Assembly: GCF_000430805.1 (NCBI RefSeq)
Contig: NZ_KE387261.1
Coordinates: 57,584 to 121,583, forward strand
DNA from: Chitinilyticum aquatile DSM 21506
Lineage (GTDB): Bacteria; Pseudomonadota; Gammaproteobacteria; Burkholderiales; Chitinibacteraceae
Reading direction: 5' to 3'
Length of the DNA stretch: 64,000 nucleotides
Of the stretch, positions 42,105-52,285 are shown one piece after another. The notes beneath the pieces were generated by a model. That model worked only from the letters and a program-made list of their open reading frames with translations. It made no database searches and had not been told where the DNA came from. Made by a program: the position numbers and the translations under genes. The number at the start of each line of letters is the position of its first letter. Within the stretch, counting starts at the first letter, position 1.

Positions 42105-43027
42105 TGTTTCTTCTTGGTGGTCTTGCTGCTGGTGGCCTTCTTGCTGGAGCTTGTCGCTTTCTTGCTGCTCGCGGCCTTGCCGGACGATTTGCTGGTCTTG
42201 GTCGACTTGCTGGCCTTGCTGCTCTTTTTCGCTGTACTGGGCGGCTTGGCGGCCGGCGTGCTGTCGCGCGTACAGATGGTGGTGGTTTTCTTGCGGCTGC
42301 CCTTGCCGGTGGTGACCTTGCGGCACTGTTTGCCGCTGCTCGCCGTGGTTTCAGTCGCAGCCTTGCTGCTGCGGGACGTATTGCCGGAGGCCAGCAGGGC
42401 GTTGATATTCACGTTTTCGCCACCGGCATCGGTGATGCGGCGACCGCCGTTCCAGCGCTGCTGCCAGTAGCGCTGGTTCATGTCGACAATTTCGACCGAG
42501 CGCCCGGAGCGTGGCGAATGGATGAAGCGGTTGTCACCGAGATAGATGCCAACGTGCGAGAAGGTGCGGCCCAGCGTATTGAAAAACACCAGATCGCCGG
42601 GCTTCAGGTCTTCCTTGTCGATGCTTTGCCCGCGTTGCGCCATCTCGAAGGCGGTGCGTGGCAGCGTGATGTTCATCGAGTTGGTAAACACGTAACGCAC
42701 GAAACCGCTGCAATCCAGGCCGGATTCCGGCGTATTGCCGCCCCATTTGTATTTCACGCCGATCAGGCTCATGGCCGAGAGCAGCAGATCCTGCGCGGGC
42801 GCATAATCGGTGCCGCCAGTGGCCTGGCCTTGCGGGCGCGCGGTCGGTTTCTTGGCGCGGCTCCCGGTTTCGCTGGCCTTGCTGCTTGCCGGCGCAGCCT
42901 GTGCAGGCTCGTTGAACCAGCCGCCGGAGCTGGTACCCGCATGATCGGTCGGCGTCGTGTCGTCGGCAAGGCTGTAGCTGCAAAGCAGCGCCAGGCAGCC
43001 TGCCAGAATAGTCTGAGTCCATTTCAT
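42101..43027 (-). CDS. NlpC/P60 cell-wall peptidase with basic Lys/Ser/Thr tail
   Basis: A 308-residue exported protein (signal peptide residues 1-21). The NlpC/P60 domain covers about residues 80-205 with C106 in L-D-C-S-G-F-V, H158 in F-S-H-V-G-I-Y-L-G and H170 as the third catalytic residue, so it should cleave peptidoglycan peptides. Beyond residue 220 the chain becomes a ~85-residue low-complexity tail of Lys, Ser, Thr and Ala, highly basic and histone-H1-like, not usual in this family. It could bind acidic envelope polymers. The start ATG at 43027 begins the signal peptide. Coupled to the CapA-like gene. Confidence 0.88.
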   Translation of the reverse strand: MKWTQTILAGCLALLCSYSLADDTTPTDHAGTSSGGWFNEPAQAAPASSKASETGSRAKKPTARPQGQATGGTDYAPAQDLLLSAMSLIGVKYKWGGNTPESGLDCSGFVRYVFTNSMNITLPRTAFEMAQRGQSIDKEDLKPGDLVFFNTLGRTFSHVGIYLGDNRFIHSPRSGRSVEIVDMNQRYWQQRWNGGRRITDAGGENVNINALLASGNTSRSSKAATETTASSGKQCRKVTTGKGSRKKTTTICTRDSTPAAKPPSTAKKSSKASKSTKTSKSSGKAASSKKATSSSKKATSSKTTKKKQ

Positions 43028-43228
43028 GGGCTGGAACTGTACGGGTGTGACCGCAGGCTGTAAAGCCTGCCGGATGTGTAAAATCCAGCGCATTTGCCAC
43101 GCACCTGCTGCGCGAAGCACACGCTATTCGTCATCGGCGCGTTGTCATGCCGGGGAAAGCGCTGCACTGCTGTTAGAATCGGTGACGCAATATCTGCGTA
43201 AATTTACTGAAATTCGGGATCTGCCCTC

Positions 43229-44911
43229 ATGCTGAAGGAAACCTTTACCGTCATGCGCGATCTGCCGCGCGTGCGGGAGATCATTGCGGTGCTGGTCAGA
43301 CATGGCCTGGGCAATCTGGTTCAACGCCTCGGGCTCAACAAGGGAATCGAGCGCGCCGGTGATCTGCTGCACCTGCCCGGCAACCACGAAGTCGAAGCGC
43401 TGGATCCGCCCGTGCGCGTGCGCCGTGCACTGGAAGAACTCGGGCCGACCTTCATCAAGTTCGGCCAGGTGCTGGCGACACGCTCGGATGTGTTTCCGCC
43501 CGAATGGATTACCGAATTCGAGCGGCTGCAGAGCAATGTGCCCAGCACGCCGTTCGAAGAACTGCTGCCCGAACTCACCGACATCCTGCAACGCGACCCG
43601 CACGAGGTTTTCGACGCGCTGGACCCGCAACCCATTGGTTCGGCGTCGATTGCGCAGGTGCATCGTGCACGCCTGAAGGATGGCACGGAAATCATCCTGA
43701 AAATACGCCGCCCCGGCATTACCGCCAAGATCGAAGCCGACTTGCGCGTACTGCGTCATATCGCTGTGCTGATGGAGTTCGAATTTGCCGACGTGCGCCG
43801 CTATCAGCCGGCCAGAATCGTCGATGAATTCGCCAAGTCGCTGCGGCGCGAACTGAACCTCTCGTCGGAAGCGCGCAATATGGAACGCTTCACGCAGAAT
43901 TTTGCCGGCCACGAGGATATCGAGATTCCGCGCATTTTCTGGGAATACACGTCCGAGCGGATGAACGTGCAGAGCTATATCGGTGGCTTTGCCGGCAACG
44001 ATCTGGAGGCGGCCGAGGCGGCCGGGCTGGACCGGCGGGTACTGGCAGAGCGCGGCGCCGATGCGGTGCTGAAAATGGTGCTGCTCGATGGTTATTTTCA
44101 CGCTGACCCGCATCCGGGCAATGTGAAATACCTGCCCGGCAACCGCATTGCCTTTCTCGATTTCGGCATGGTCGGCCGTCTGCCGCATCCGCGCCGCGAC
44201 CAGATCGTCGACCTGCTGGCGGCGCTGGCACAGCGCGACGAGCACGGTATCCGCGAAGTACTGCTGGAATGGTCGGGCGATGCCATCATCGACGAAGAAA
44301 AGCTCTCGACCGACATTGCCGACTTCATGTTCAACTACGAGAACCTGCCACTGAAGGACATCAGCTTCGGCACCATGCTCAATGAAGTCACGCAGATTTC
44401 GCGCGAGCACGGCCTGAGCCTGCCGCCGGATCTGACGTTGCTCTTCAAGGCGCTGGTGACGCTGGAAGGGCTCGGGCGCCAGCTTGACCCGCATTTCCAG
44501 ATGGTGCCGCATCTCACGCCCTTCGTGAAGCAGGTGCTGCTGGCGCGCTACAGCCCGCAGAGCCTGCTGAAAAAAGGCAAGGGCGGGCTGGTCGAGGCCT
44601 TCCACATCATTGCCGGCTTGCCGGGTGATGTCGGCAAGCTCATCAAGCAGGCCCGGCGCGGCCAGTTCCGCGTTGACCTGGACCTGAAGCGGCTGGACCA
44701 GTTCGGTGCGCAGATCAACCGCAGCGCCAACCGGCTGACCATGGGCATCGTGACTGCTGCGCTGATCATCGGTTCGTCCATCGTGCTGACCATCAAGGGC
44801 GGGCCCACGCTCTTTGGCATGCATGTGCTTGGCCTGCTCGGCTTTATCCTGGCCTTCATCAATGCGGTCTGGCTGGTGCTGGCGATCTGGCTGTCCGGCA
44901 AGGGCGAATAG
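43229..44911 (+). CDS. UbiB/ABC1 (AarF) family atypical kinase
   Basis: A 560-residue member of the UbiB family; in E. coli and other bacteria UbiB is needed for ubiquinone synthesis. Motifs: K-F-G-Q-V-L-A-T-R (KxGQ motif, near residue 78), G-S-A-S-I-A-Q-V-H (about 132-140), L-K-I-R-R-P-G, H-A-D-P-H-P-G-N (catalytic-like) and L-D-F-G. Two C-terminal transmembrane helices (about 505-525 and 530-555) anchor it. ubiE/ubiJ are not adjacent here. In Neisseriales more than one ABC1 paralogue may occur, so I leave out a firm gene symbol. Confidence 0.88.
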   Translation: MLKETFTVMRDLPRVREIIAVLVRHGLGNLVQRLGLNKGIERAGDLLHLPGNHEVEALDPPVRVRRALEELGPTFIKFGQVLATRSDVFPPEWITEFERLQSNVPSTPFEELLPELTDILQRDPHEVFDALDPQPIGSASIAQVHRARLKDGTEIILKIRRPGITAKIEADLRVLRHIAVLMEFEFADVRRYQPARIVDEFAKSLRRELNLSSEARNMERFTQNFAGHEDIEIPRIFWEYTSERMNVQSYIGGFAGNDLEAAEAAGLDRRVLAERGADAVLKMVLLDGYFHADPHPGNVKYLPGNRIAFLDFGMVGRLPHPRRDQIVDLLAALAQRDEHGIREVLLEWSGDAIIDEEKLSTDIADFMFNYENLPLKDISFGTMLNEVTQISREHGLSLPPDLTLLFKALVTLEGLGRQLDPHFQMVPHLTPFVKQVLLARYSPQSLLKKGKGGLVEAFHIIAGLPGDVGKLIKQARRGQFRVDLDLKRLDQFGAQINRSANRLTMGIVTAALIIGSSIVLTIKGGPTLFGMHVLGLLGFILAFINAVWLVLAIWLSGKGE

Positions 44912-44990
44912 TCCGGCGGCTGCGGCTGCTTTTGTGTCTGCGCGCTTTTCATTGACTATGCTGTGACGATAGCGTTACGGATGATTGTCG

Positions 44991-46277
44991 ATGAATGACA
45001 GAGCAACTGAGGTTAGCCACGCGGGAAACGTAACCAATCCTTTCATGCTGCAGCAGGTGATCGGCCTGGCCGAATCCCTGCCCGTGGCCGTGACCGAGGA
45101 CATTTACTGCAGCACCGGCGTCAAGCTGGTCAGCAAGGGCAGCCGGGTCGATGCCAGCCTGCGTGACCGTCTGCTGCAGCACAAGCTGCGCAAGCCGCTG
45201 GAACGCTGCCTGGACGTGGCGGACTCATCCCTGCCGGCACTTTCCGCGGTGGCCAGTGACGCCGCGCGAGCGATTCCTGCTGTGCAGGCCATGATCGGCC
45301 CCGGTGCGCTGTCCGAGCTGGACCGGGTGACAGCGCTGCTGCAGGAGCAGGGCGCCCGCCTGCAGCTGGTGCTGCTGGGGCGAGGCTGCCGGCAACCGCT
45401 CGGCATGGTCGCGCTTGGAGCCGCACTGGCGATCGAACTGGCGCAACGCCTGCAACTGGATGAAATGCTGGTGGAAACCACCGCGATGGCCGCGCTGCTG
45501 TGCGATATCGGCGAGCTGTACATCGATCCGGCCCTGCTGGCGCCGGGGCGTGCCCTGCGGCCTGAAGAATGGCGGCATGTGCTGGTGCACCCGCTGGTCA
45601 GTGCGCGGGTCGTGCGTGAAATGGGTATTCATTCCTCTTTGCTGGTCCGGGCCATTGAAGAACACCATGAGCGGGGCACAGGAGCCGGCTATCCGCGCGG
45701 TCTGCAGAGCGATGCGATTTCGCTGCCGGCGCGCATTCTGTCGGTCAGCCATCTCCTGCTGGAAAGGGCCGCCGGGCAGCACTGGCCCCTGAGCCGGATT
45801 GCCGTTGGCTTGCGCTTCATGCGCGGCGAGCATGAGTCCGCGCTCGTCGATCTGGTCATCAGCGAGTCACGCCTGACAACCGAATCCGGCGGCGCGCCGG
45901 CCCGCGAGCAATTGCTGCCGCAGATGCATGCGCTGCTCCTGCGCATTGGCGAAATTGTCGAGCAGCTGCATCACAGCGAAGAAATGCCGCTTGATGGCCA
46001 CAGCCGCAGCGTGCTTGGACTCGTAAGCCAGCGTTTCCAGCAGATCCAGCGTGCGTTTTCCAGCACCGGGCTTGATCTGGTGGAAAACGAACAGTTGCTG
46101 TGGGGCGATGTAGCTCCCGGCGTGCTGGAGAGCGAGCTTGCTGCCATTCTGGACGAAATCGGCTGGCGCCTGGATGACCTTGGGCATTTCCTGGCCATTC
46201 GTGCGTTTGACATGCCGGCGGACCAGCAGGCCTTCCTGCAGCCGCTGATCGACCTGCTGACTGACAGAAAAGGCTAA
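44991..46277 (+). CDS. Degenerate HD-GYP-domain protein
   Basis: A 428-residue cytosolic protein. The HD-GYP domain spans about residues 150-290. Its second motif H-H-E-R-G-T-G-A-G-Y-P is almost canonical (HHE..DGxGYP), but the first, normally H-D-I-G-K, is C-D-I-G-E, so the key metal-binding His is replaced by Cys. Cyclic-di-GMP phosphodiesterase activity is therefore doubtful; it may only bind or regulate. The start ATG at 44991 is preferred over a TTG six bases earlier. The 3' end abuts a palindromic repeat. It is not in an operon with the convergent mltA gene. Confidence 0.75.
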   Translation: MNDRATEVSHAGNVTNPFMLQQVIGLAESLPVAVTEDIYCSTGVKLVSKGSRVDASLRDRLLQHKLRKPLERCLDVADSSLPALSAVASDAARAIPAVQAMIGPGALSELDRVTALLQEQGARLQLVLLGRGCRQPLGMVALGAALAIELAQRLQLDEMLVETTAMAALLCDIGELYIDPALLAPGRALRPEEWRHVLVHPLVSARVVREMGIHSSLLVRAIEEHHERGTGAGYPRGLQSDAISLPARILSVSHLLLERAAGQHWPLSRIAVGLRFMRGEHESALVDLVISESRLTTESGGAPAREQLLPQMHALLLRIGEIVEQLHHSEEMPLDGHSRSVLGLVSQRFQQIQRAFSSTGLDLVENEQLLWGDVAPGVLESELAAILDEIGWRLDDLGHFLAIRAFDMPADQQAFLQPLIDLLTDRKG

Positions 46278-46284
46278 TTGCAGT

Positions 46285-46333
46285 GGGTATTGCCCTGCAG
46301 CCCTTCCGTGTAAAAGGCTTCAGGGCAATACAT
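46285..46333. repeat. 49-bp palindrome family, copy 9 (near-perfect example)
   Basis: GGGTAT-N9-GCC-N13-GGC-N9-ATACAT. GTATTGCCCTG pairs with CAGGGCAATAC (11 bp) and AGCC with GGCT. Sits between two convergent gene ends, without T-tracts. Confidence 0.9.
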
Positions 46334-46337
46334 CTTG

Positions 46338-47540
46338 TTAAAGGCTGGGGAGTGGCTGGGCCTTGGGCCAGAACAGCCATACTTCGCCATCCTGTTTCAT
46401 GATGCCGGCCAGTTCGCCGGCCTGGTCACCCGTTCCCCAGAAGAAATCGGCACGAACAGAACCGCGGATTGCGCCGCCGGTGTCCTGCGCGGCCAGCAGG
46501 CGGTTCAGCGGGGCGCGGGTGTCGGGCCGGGTGGTGCCGAGATAAGCCAGGCTGCCCAGCGGAATGGCTGCGGGATCGACGGCAATGCTGTAGCCCGCAG
46601 TCAGCGGCACGCCCAGCGCGCCCGGCGGGCCGTCCTGGCTGGCGGGCAGCGTGCGGAAAAACACATAGCTCGGGTTGCTGTTCAACAACTCATCCACGCG
46701 TTGCGGGTTGGCTTCGGCCCAGGAGCGGATGCGCTGCATGCTCATTTCGCTCGCCGGAACGATGCCGTTGCGGATCAGCCAGCGCCCCACGGGCGCGTAG
46801 GGGTGGCCGTTCTGGTCGGCATAGCCGACGCGGATTTCGCCGCCGCCAGTCAGCCTGATCCGCCCCGAGCCCTGTACCTGCAGGAATTGCAGATCGAGCG
46901 GATGCTCCAGCCAGGCCAGCACCGGCGCATTCACGCCCTTGTTGCGGATGCCGGCGCTGTCCAGATAGGGAACGAGCTGTCTGCCCTTGAGCTGGCCGCG
47001 CAGTCGCTTGCCCTTGAGCTCGGGATACAGGCCGTCGAGCGAAACGCTGATCAGGTCATCGGGCACACCGTACACAGGAACCATGGCCTTGCTGCTGCGC
47101 GTTGCGCTGCCCGGATAGACCGGCTCGTAATAGCCGGTGATCAGGCCGCTGCGCTTGCCGTCGCTGTCACCCAGCTGGTAGACGTCGAGGTGGCGGGCGA
47201 TGAAATCGCGCACGTTCTGCTCGGAAGGGGCGAGTTCCGCCGCCTTGCTGCACACGTCCTGCCAGACGGGCTGGCGCTGTACCAGCCGCGCGCAGCCCTT
47301 GCGCCAGGCCATGAAGCCGGGCAGCAGCTCGCCATCCTGCCAGCCCGGCAGGCTGTTTGCCGTAGTGGGGTGGTAGATGACGGTCGGTGCGCTGGCCGGG
47401 GTACTGGCCGGCTGGGCGCTTGCTGCCGGTTTGCCGGGTATGGAGACCTGTCCGGCGGGCGGAGGGGTCTGGCAGGCTGCAAGGAAAAAGGCCGCAACAG
47501 CGGCCGTAGCTAGGGTTCTCAGATGGGGAAGGCTGGGCAT
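46338..47540 (-). CDS. mltA: Membrane-bound lytic transglycosylase A
   Basis: Lipoprotein that cleaves murein glycan strands to anhydromuropeptides. The 400-residue protein has a lipoprotein signal (L-A-A-C, C23), an N-terminal linker, then the MltA barrel domain with L-I-T-G-Y-Y-E-P-V and Q-V-Q-G-S-G-R, and the catalytic 3D motif A-A-Q-D-T-G-G-A-I-R-G-S-V-R-A-D-F-F-W-G near the C-terminus. Its start overlaps the stop of the PhaM gene by one base (TGATG), so the two are coupled. It has a longer Pro/Ala/Ser linker than E. coli MltA. Confidence 0.93.
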   Translation of the reverse strand: MPSLPHLRTLATAAVAAFFLAACQTPPPAGQVSIPGKPAASAQPASTPASAPTVIYHPTTANSLPGWQDGELLPGFMAWRKGCARLVQRQPVWQDVCSKAAELAPSEQNVRDFIARHLDVYQLGDSDGKRSGLITGYYEPVYPGSATRSSKAMVPVYGVPDDLISVSLDGLYPELKGKRLRGQLKGRQLVPYLDSAGIRNKGVNAPVLAWLEHPLDLQFLQVQGSGRIRLTGGGEIRVGYADQNGHPYAPVGRWLIRNGIVPASEMSMQRIRSWAEANPQRVDELLNSNPSYVFFRTLPASQDGPPGALGVPLTAGYSIAVDPAAIPLGSLAYLGTTRPDTRAPLNRLLAAQDTGGAIRGSVRADFFWGTGDQAGELAGIMKQDGEVWLFWPKAQPLPSL

Positions 47541-47809
47541 CAGGGGTTAGGGTCCGGGTCGGTTTTCGGCTCCAGCCCCTGTTTGAAGGCGGCGAGGCCG
47601 GCTTTCTGCAGTTCCAGTGTCTTGACCGTCATCTGCAGCATGCCCACCTGCATGGTGAGCCACTGTTCGATGGTGCGGCATTCCAGAATCTTGCGGTCGA
47701 TTTCTTCTTCCGACAAGGGCGGCATGAAGGGGTTCCCGCTGCCGGGCTTCATGAACTGGCTGAACTGGTTCAGCAGGCCAAAGGGATCCTGCGGATTGAA
47801 TTCACTCAT
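47540..47809 (-). CDS. PhaM-like PHA-granule regulatory protein
   Basis: An 89-residue protein that in betaproteobacteria activates PHB synthase and links granules to the nucleoid. The family core is seen as F-N-P-Q-D-P-F-G-L-L-N-Q-F near the start and the coiled-coil-like L-S-E-E-E-I-D-R-K-I-L-E-C-R-T-I-E-Q-W-L... stretch. Start ATG at 47809; a longer frame to 47860 is not conserved. Lys/Pro-rich tails of PhaM are missing here, so the DNA-binding part may be reduced. It follows maeB after 1 bp. Confidence 0.75.
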   Translation of the reverse strand: MSEFNPQDPFGLLNQFSQFMKPGSGNPFMPPLSEEEIDRKILECRTIEQWLTMQVGMLQMTVKTLELQKAGLAAFKQGLEPKTDPDPNP

Positions 47810-47810
47810 G

Positions 47811-50081
47811 TCATTTCTCCTGTGCGGCTTCGACGGCGGCGAGCGCGGCCATGTTGACAATGCGGCGTACCGAGGCTGTCGGCGTGAGAATGTGGGCCGG
47901 TGCGGCCAGCCCCAGCAGCATCGGTCCGATGGTGACGCCGTCGCCGCAGGTCATTTTCAGCAGGTTGAAGGAAATGTTCGCGGCGTCCAGATTCGGCATT
48001 ACCAGCAGGTTGGCCTCGCCCTTGAGCGTCGAATTCGGGAAAACCTGCTGGCGGATCGCGGCAGAGAGCGCCGCATCACCGTGCATTTCGCCATCGACTT
48101 CCAGCTCGGGGGCCTGCTGGCGCAGCAGCGCCAGTGTCTGCTGCATCTTGCGTGCCGACGGGCTGTCCACGCTGCCGAAGCTGGAATGCGACAGCAGCGC
48201 GACCTTGGGCTGGATGCCGAACTTGCGTACCGTGTCCGAGGCCAGCAGCGTGATGGCGGCCAGCTCCTCGGCACTCGGGTCCTGATTCACATAGGTATCC
48301 GCGATGAAAATATTGCCGCTGTGCAGCACCAGTGCGTTCATCGCGGCGGAGGTTTTGACGCCGGGTTTGAGGCCGATGACGTTCTGCACATACCAGTGAT
48401 GGCGCTGGTACTGGCCGTAGGTGCCGCAGATCATCGCGTCGGCTTGGCCCAGCCGCACCATCAGCGCGCCGATCAGCGTCGTCTTGCGGCGCACTTCGGC
48501 GCGCGCGAGTTCTTCGCTGACGCCGCGCCGCGCCATGATGCCGTGGTAGAGCGTCCAGTATTCGCGAAAACGCGGGTCGGATTCGTTGTTGCAGACTTCG
48601 ACATCGGTATCGAGCCTGAGGCGCAGGCCCAGCTTGTCGATGCGGCGCTGCATCACGCTGGGACGGCCGATCAGGATGGGATGGCACAGGCCCAGATCGA
48701 CGATTTCCTGCACAGCATGCAGCACGCGCTCGTCCTCGCCTTCGCAGAACACCACCCGTTTCCTGTTGCTGCGCGCCGCGTGGAAAACGGGGCGCATGAA
48801 GAAGTTGGTCTTGTAGACGAATTGCGTGATTTCTTCGGCATAAGCTGCGAAATTGGCAATCGGGCGGCTTGCCACGCCGGCGTCCATCGCCGCTCTGGCA
48901 ACGGCGGGAGCAATCTTGATGATGAGCCGCGGGTCAAAGGGTTTGGGAATCAGATAGTCGGGGCCAAAGGTGAGCTGCTCGCCGGAATAGGCATCGGCCA
49001 CCACGTCGGAGAGCTCTGCGTGTGCCAGTTCGGCAATCGCATGCACGGCGGCGTGCTTCATCGACTCGGTGATGGTCGTCGCGCCCACGTCAAGCGCGCC
49101 GCGGAACATGTAGGGGAAGCACAGCACATTGTTGACCTGGTTCGGAAAGTCCGAGCGGCCGGTACAGATGATGGCGTCGGGGCGTGCGGCGCGGGCTTCG
49201 GGCGGGGTGATTTCCGGGTCGGGATTGGCCAGCGCCATGATCAGCGGGCGCTCGGCCATCGATTTCACCATGGCGGCATCGACGAGCCCCTTGCCCGAGA
49301 GGCCGAGGAAAATGTCGGCGCCGGCAATGGCTTCCGCCAGCGTACGATGCGGTGTGTCGCGCGCATAGCGCTGCTTGGTGACATCGAGGTTCTCGCGGCC
49401 GCTGTGGATCACGCCCTTCGAATCGCACACCAGCACATTGGCGCGATCAACGCCGAGCGATACCAGCAGGTCGAGGCAGGCAATGGCGGCGGCGCCGGCG
49501 CCGGAAGCCACCAGCTGTACTTCGGCGATATTCTTGCCAATCAGGCGCAGCGCATTGATGACCGCCGCACCGACGATGATGGCCGTGCCATGCTGGTCAT
49601 CGTGGAAGACCGGGATTTTCATGCGTTCGCGCAGTTTCTGCTCGACGTAGAAACATTCCGGTGCCTTGATGTCTTCGAGGTTGATGCCGCCGAAAGTCGG
49701 CTCCATGGCGGCGATGATGTCGACCAGCTTGTCCGGGTCTTTTTCTTCCAGTTCGATATCGAACACATCAATGCCGGCGAACTTTTTGAACAGTACTCCC
49801 TTGCCTTCCATCACCGGTTTGCCGGCCAGAGGGCCGATGTCGCCCAGACCCAGCACCGCGGTGCCATTGGTGACGACGGCAACGAGATTGCCGCGCGAGG
49901 TGAGATTGCGTGCCTCGGCCGGGTCCGCCACGATGGCTTCGCAGGCGGCGGCCACACCGGGCGAGTAGGCCAGTGCCAGATCGCGCTGGCTGGCCAGCCC
50001 CTTGGTGGGCATGACCTGGATTTTGCCCGGGCGGGGCAGACGGTGGTATTCGAGGGCTTTTTCGCGAAGTTGTTCGTCCAT
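47811..50081 (-). CDS. maeB: NADP-dependent malic enzyme with phosphotransacetylase-like domain
   Basis: Converts malate to pyruvate with NADP reduction. The 756-residue MaeB-type enzyme has an N-terminal malic domain (residues 1-160: Y-S-P-G-V-A and the F-H-D-D-Q-H-G-T-A motif near 160-170), an NAD-binding domain, and a C-terminal phosphate acetyl/butyryltransferase-like domain from about 430 (used for allosteric control by acetyl-CoA; catalytically weak). Length matches E. coli MaeB (759 aa). phaM and mltA follow on the same strand with almost no gaps, so the three may be co-transcribed. Confidence 0.96.
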   Translation of the reverse strand: MDEQLREKALEYHRLPRPGKIQVMPTKGLASQRDLALAYSPGVAAACEAIVADPAEARNLTSRGNLVAVVTNGTAVLGLGDIGPLAGKPVMEGKGVLFKKFAGIDVFDIELEEKDPDKLVDIIAAMEPTFGGINLEDIKAPECFYVEQKLRERMKIPVFHDDQHGTAIIVGAAVINALRLIGKNIAEVQLVASGAGAAAIACLDLLVSLGVDRANVLVCDSKGVIHSGRENLDVTKQRYARDTPHRTLAEAIAGADIFLGLSGKGLVDAAMVKSMAERPLIMALANPDPEITPPEARAARPDAIICTGRSDFPNQVNNVLCFPYMFRGALDVGATTITESMKHAAVHAIAELAHAELSDVVADAYSGEQLTFGPDYLIPKPFDPRLIIKIAPAVARAAMDAGVASRPIANFAAYAEEITQFVYKTNFFMRPVFHAARSNRKRVVFCEGEDERVLHAVQEIVDLGLCHPILIGRPSVMQRRIDKLGLRLRLDTDVEVCNNESDPRFREYWTLYHGIMARRGVSEELARAEVRRKTTLIGALMVRLGQADAMICGTYGQYQRHHWYVQNVIGLKPGVKTSAAMNALVLHSGNIFIADTYVNQDPSAEELAAITLLASDTVRKFGIQPKVALLSHSSFGSVDSPSARKMQQTLALLRQQAPELEVDGEMHGDAALSAAIRQQVFPNSTLKGEANLLVMPNLDAANISFNLLKMTCGDGVTIGPMLLGLAAPAHILTPTASVRRIVNMAALAAVEAAQEK

Positions 50082-50290
50082 GGTCTATCCGTTCGGCTGG
50101 GCTATGCCCTTAAGAGTATTTTGCGCCGCAGCATTTCACAAGCCTGCCGGGGAAACAATTCGCTCCCTTGTGTCACCGCGGGTCCGGTGGAGGCGGCAAG
50201 GCATGCGGAATGAGCGCGCAAGAGACATGTGCGCAAGTCCGGAATGGCAGGGCGCCTACTTCCTTGCCGCTTCTGTTGTTATACATGCGA

Positions 50291-50339
50291 GGGTTTTATT
50301 CTGCAGCCAATGATTCAAAAGGGCTATAAGGCTATACCA
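50291..50339. repeat. 49-bp palindrome family, copy 10 (diverged)
   Basis: GGGTTT-N9-GCC-N13-GGC-N9-ATACCA. The GCC/GGC pair and spacing are kept, the outer arm has drifted. Lies between maeB and the chemoreceptor gene. Confidence 0.7.
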
Positions 50340-50388
50340 TGCATGAGTGCCTGCCTGCTGTCGCGGTAGCCCGGTGTGCCGGACCTGC

Positions 50389-52182
50389 TCAGTCGCTGGC
50401 GTGCCGCAAAAATTCGGAAGCATCGAAGCCCAGCCGCAGATTGCCCCAGTGGCGGCCGGCAATCTCGATGGGCATGTCGAGTTCGGTCATGATTTCGCCG
50501 GTATCGCGCACATAGGTTTGCAGCAGGAAGGCCGCAGTATTGCGTGCGGCACGCAGGCCGGCCGGATCGTTGAAGAGGCGCCGGTCGCGGCTGTTGACCA
50601 GATCGGTCGCCGCATCGCCGGTTAGCGGTTTCGAATACCAGCTGTTATGCGTCGCGCCGTAGCCGTTGCTGTCAACCGCCAGCGAGAATTTGCCGCCACT
50701 GCAGGCCTTGGCCAGCTCGTCATACAGCGGCTGGATTTCGCGCACGAATGCCTCTGCATAGCAGGTCTGGTATTTGGCAGGGTGCGTATTCGGCACAGGC
50801 TGGTAATTCTGGTCGAACACATTGATGCCGCGCTCAAAAATGGCGGCAATGCGTTGCTGGATGCGGTCACGGTAGTCCGCCATCTTGCCCAGCGTGGCAT
50901 CCAGCTCGCCCTGGCCAACCTTGTACTTGCCGACCATGGCCTGCACGCGCTCGGCGGCCAGCGACAGCTCGTTGGCCGAGGCGGCGGACTTATGCATCAG
51001 TTCGTTTACCGAGAGCGAGAGCTGGTGGATTTCCGCTACATTCGAGTGCACCAGCTGGTTGGCGCGGGTGAAGGTTTCCAGTGTGCCGGCGATGCCGCTG
51101 AGGGCCGCACTGGTGCTCTCGAAGTCGGCCATCATCCGGGCGAATTGCCCCGAGGCGTTTTCGACCACGTCGCGGGTCACCCTGGCATCGTGCGTGATCA
51201 GCTCGGTTTCCTGCCGGGTTTCCGCAACCTGCTCCAGCATGTCGTCAATATTGTGCGAAATGTCGTCGGTGGCGACGCGCACCTTCTCGGCCAACTTGCG
51301 GACTTCGTCGGCAACAACGGCAAAACCACGCCCCTGTTCGCCGGCGCGGGCCGCTTCGATGGCGGCATTGAGCGCCAGCAGATTGGTTTGGCCGGATATT
51401 TCCTTGATCAGGTCGACGATCGACTTGATGCTGGCCGAGCGCAGGTTCAGCCCTTCGACGGTCTGGTTGAAGTTGGTGATCTTTTCGGAAATCGCATGGA
51501 TGCGGTGTGTGACATCCTGCAGCTCGGTATACGAATGCCGGGCCAGTGCGAGATTGTTGCTGGTTGTGCCGGAGATTTCGCTGGTGCGCTGCGTGACTTC
51601 ATTGATGCCCTGCGTGGTGCTTTCGCTGGCAGATACGACTTTCTGCGCCAGTTCATCCTGCTGGTGGGTTGCTGCCGCCGAATCTTTCACGTTCTTGGTC
51701 GAGCGTGCGGCATCCAGCGCAATGCCCACCGTCATGGCCTGTACGCCCGCGATGATCTCGCGCTGCTTGGCCATGAAAAGGTTGCAGGCTTCGGCCAGCT
51801 GGCTGATTTCATCGCAGGTCAGCACCGGCAGATTGCGCGACAGGTCGCCTTCGCCACTGGCCGCTTCGCGATACACCTGCGCAATGCGGCGCACCGGGCG
51901 GGTGATCCAGAAATGCAGATAGCACGCCTGGATCAGCGCGAAAACCAGACAAAGGGCCGTGAGTGCCAGCGCGCAATACGCGACAAAATCCACTTCCGCC
52001 AGTACTCGGCTGGCCACGGGAGAGTCGCCAAGCAACTGCCTGATCGAGTCCGCTGCAGACCGCAGCAGCAGGTACAGCGTGGCAGGGAAGGCCGCCAGCA
52101 GTGCGATGAAGGCGTATTTGCGGGCGAGTGTCGGAAAGAACAGTCGCTCAAGCTTGCCGTGCAGTTCCAGAAACCACGTCAT
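50389..52182 (-). CDS. Methyl-accepting chemotaxis protein with C-terminal sensor
   Basis: A 597-residue chemoreceptor. Two N-terminal helices (about 24-42 and 65-92) enclose only a short periplasmic loop (~25 residues), so little external sensing is possible. A HAMP-like segment follows ([11 protein letters not shown]), then the long signalling coiled coil with the conserved hairpin [22 protein letters not shown]. After the MA domain comes a ~150-residue globular C-terminal part (V-F-D-Q-N-Y-Q-P to [11 protein letters not shown]), which looks like a Cache/PAS-type ligand domain in the cytosol. No CheR-docking pentapeptide at the end. It has its own transcription, ending at copy 10. Confidence 0.85.
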   Translation of the reverse strand: MTWFLELHGKLERLFFPTLARKYAFIALLAAFPATLYLLLRSAADSIRQLLGDSPVASRVLAEVDFVAYCALALTALCLVFALIQACYLHFWITRPVRRIAQVYREAASGEGDLSRNLPVLTCDEISQLAEACNLFMAKQREIIAGVQAMTVGIALDAARSTKNVKDSAAATHQQDELAQKVVSASESTTQGINEVTQRTSEISGTTSNNLALARHSYTELQDVTHRIHAISEKITNFNQTVEGLNLRSASIKSIVDLIKEISGQTNLLALNAAIEAARAGEQGRGFAVVADEVRKLAEKVRVATDDISHNIDDMLEQVAETRQETELITHDARVTRDVVENASGQFARMMADFESTSAALSGIAGTLETFTRANQLVHSNVAEIHQLSLSVNELMHKSAASANELSLAAERVQAMVGKYKVGQGELDATLGKMADYRDRIQQRIAAIFERGINVFDQNYQPVPNTHPAKYQTCYAEAFVREIQPLYDELAKACSGGKFSLAVDSNGYGATHNSWYSKPLTGDAATDLVNSRDRRLFNDPAGLRAARNTAAFLLQTYVRDTGEIMTELDMPIEIAGRHWGNLRLGFDASEFLRHASD

Positions 52183-52231
52183 GGTCGGCTCCAGGGTGAT
52201 TCAGTTTTTTCTTATATTTGACGCGTGCTGC

Positions 52232-52266
52232 AAAAAAAGCAGCCCCTGCGTGCTGCAGGGGGCTGC
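52232..52266 (-). terminator. Rho-independent terminator after the thioesterase/TerB operon
   Basis: GCAGCCCCTGC pairs with GCAGGGGGCTGC (one bulged G); on the minus strand a run of seven T bases follows. It ends the 53139-52286 transcript before the chemoreceptor gene. Confidence 0.85.
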
Positions 52267-52285
52267 CCGGTGGTCATGACATTGT

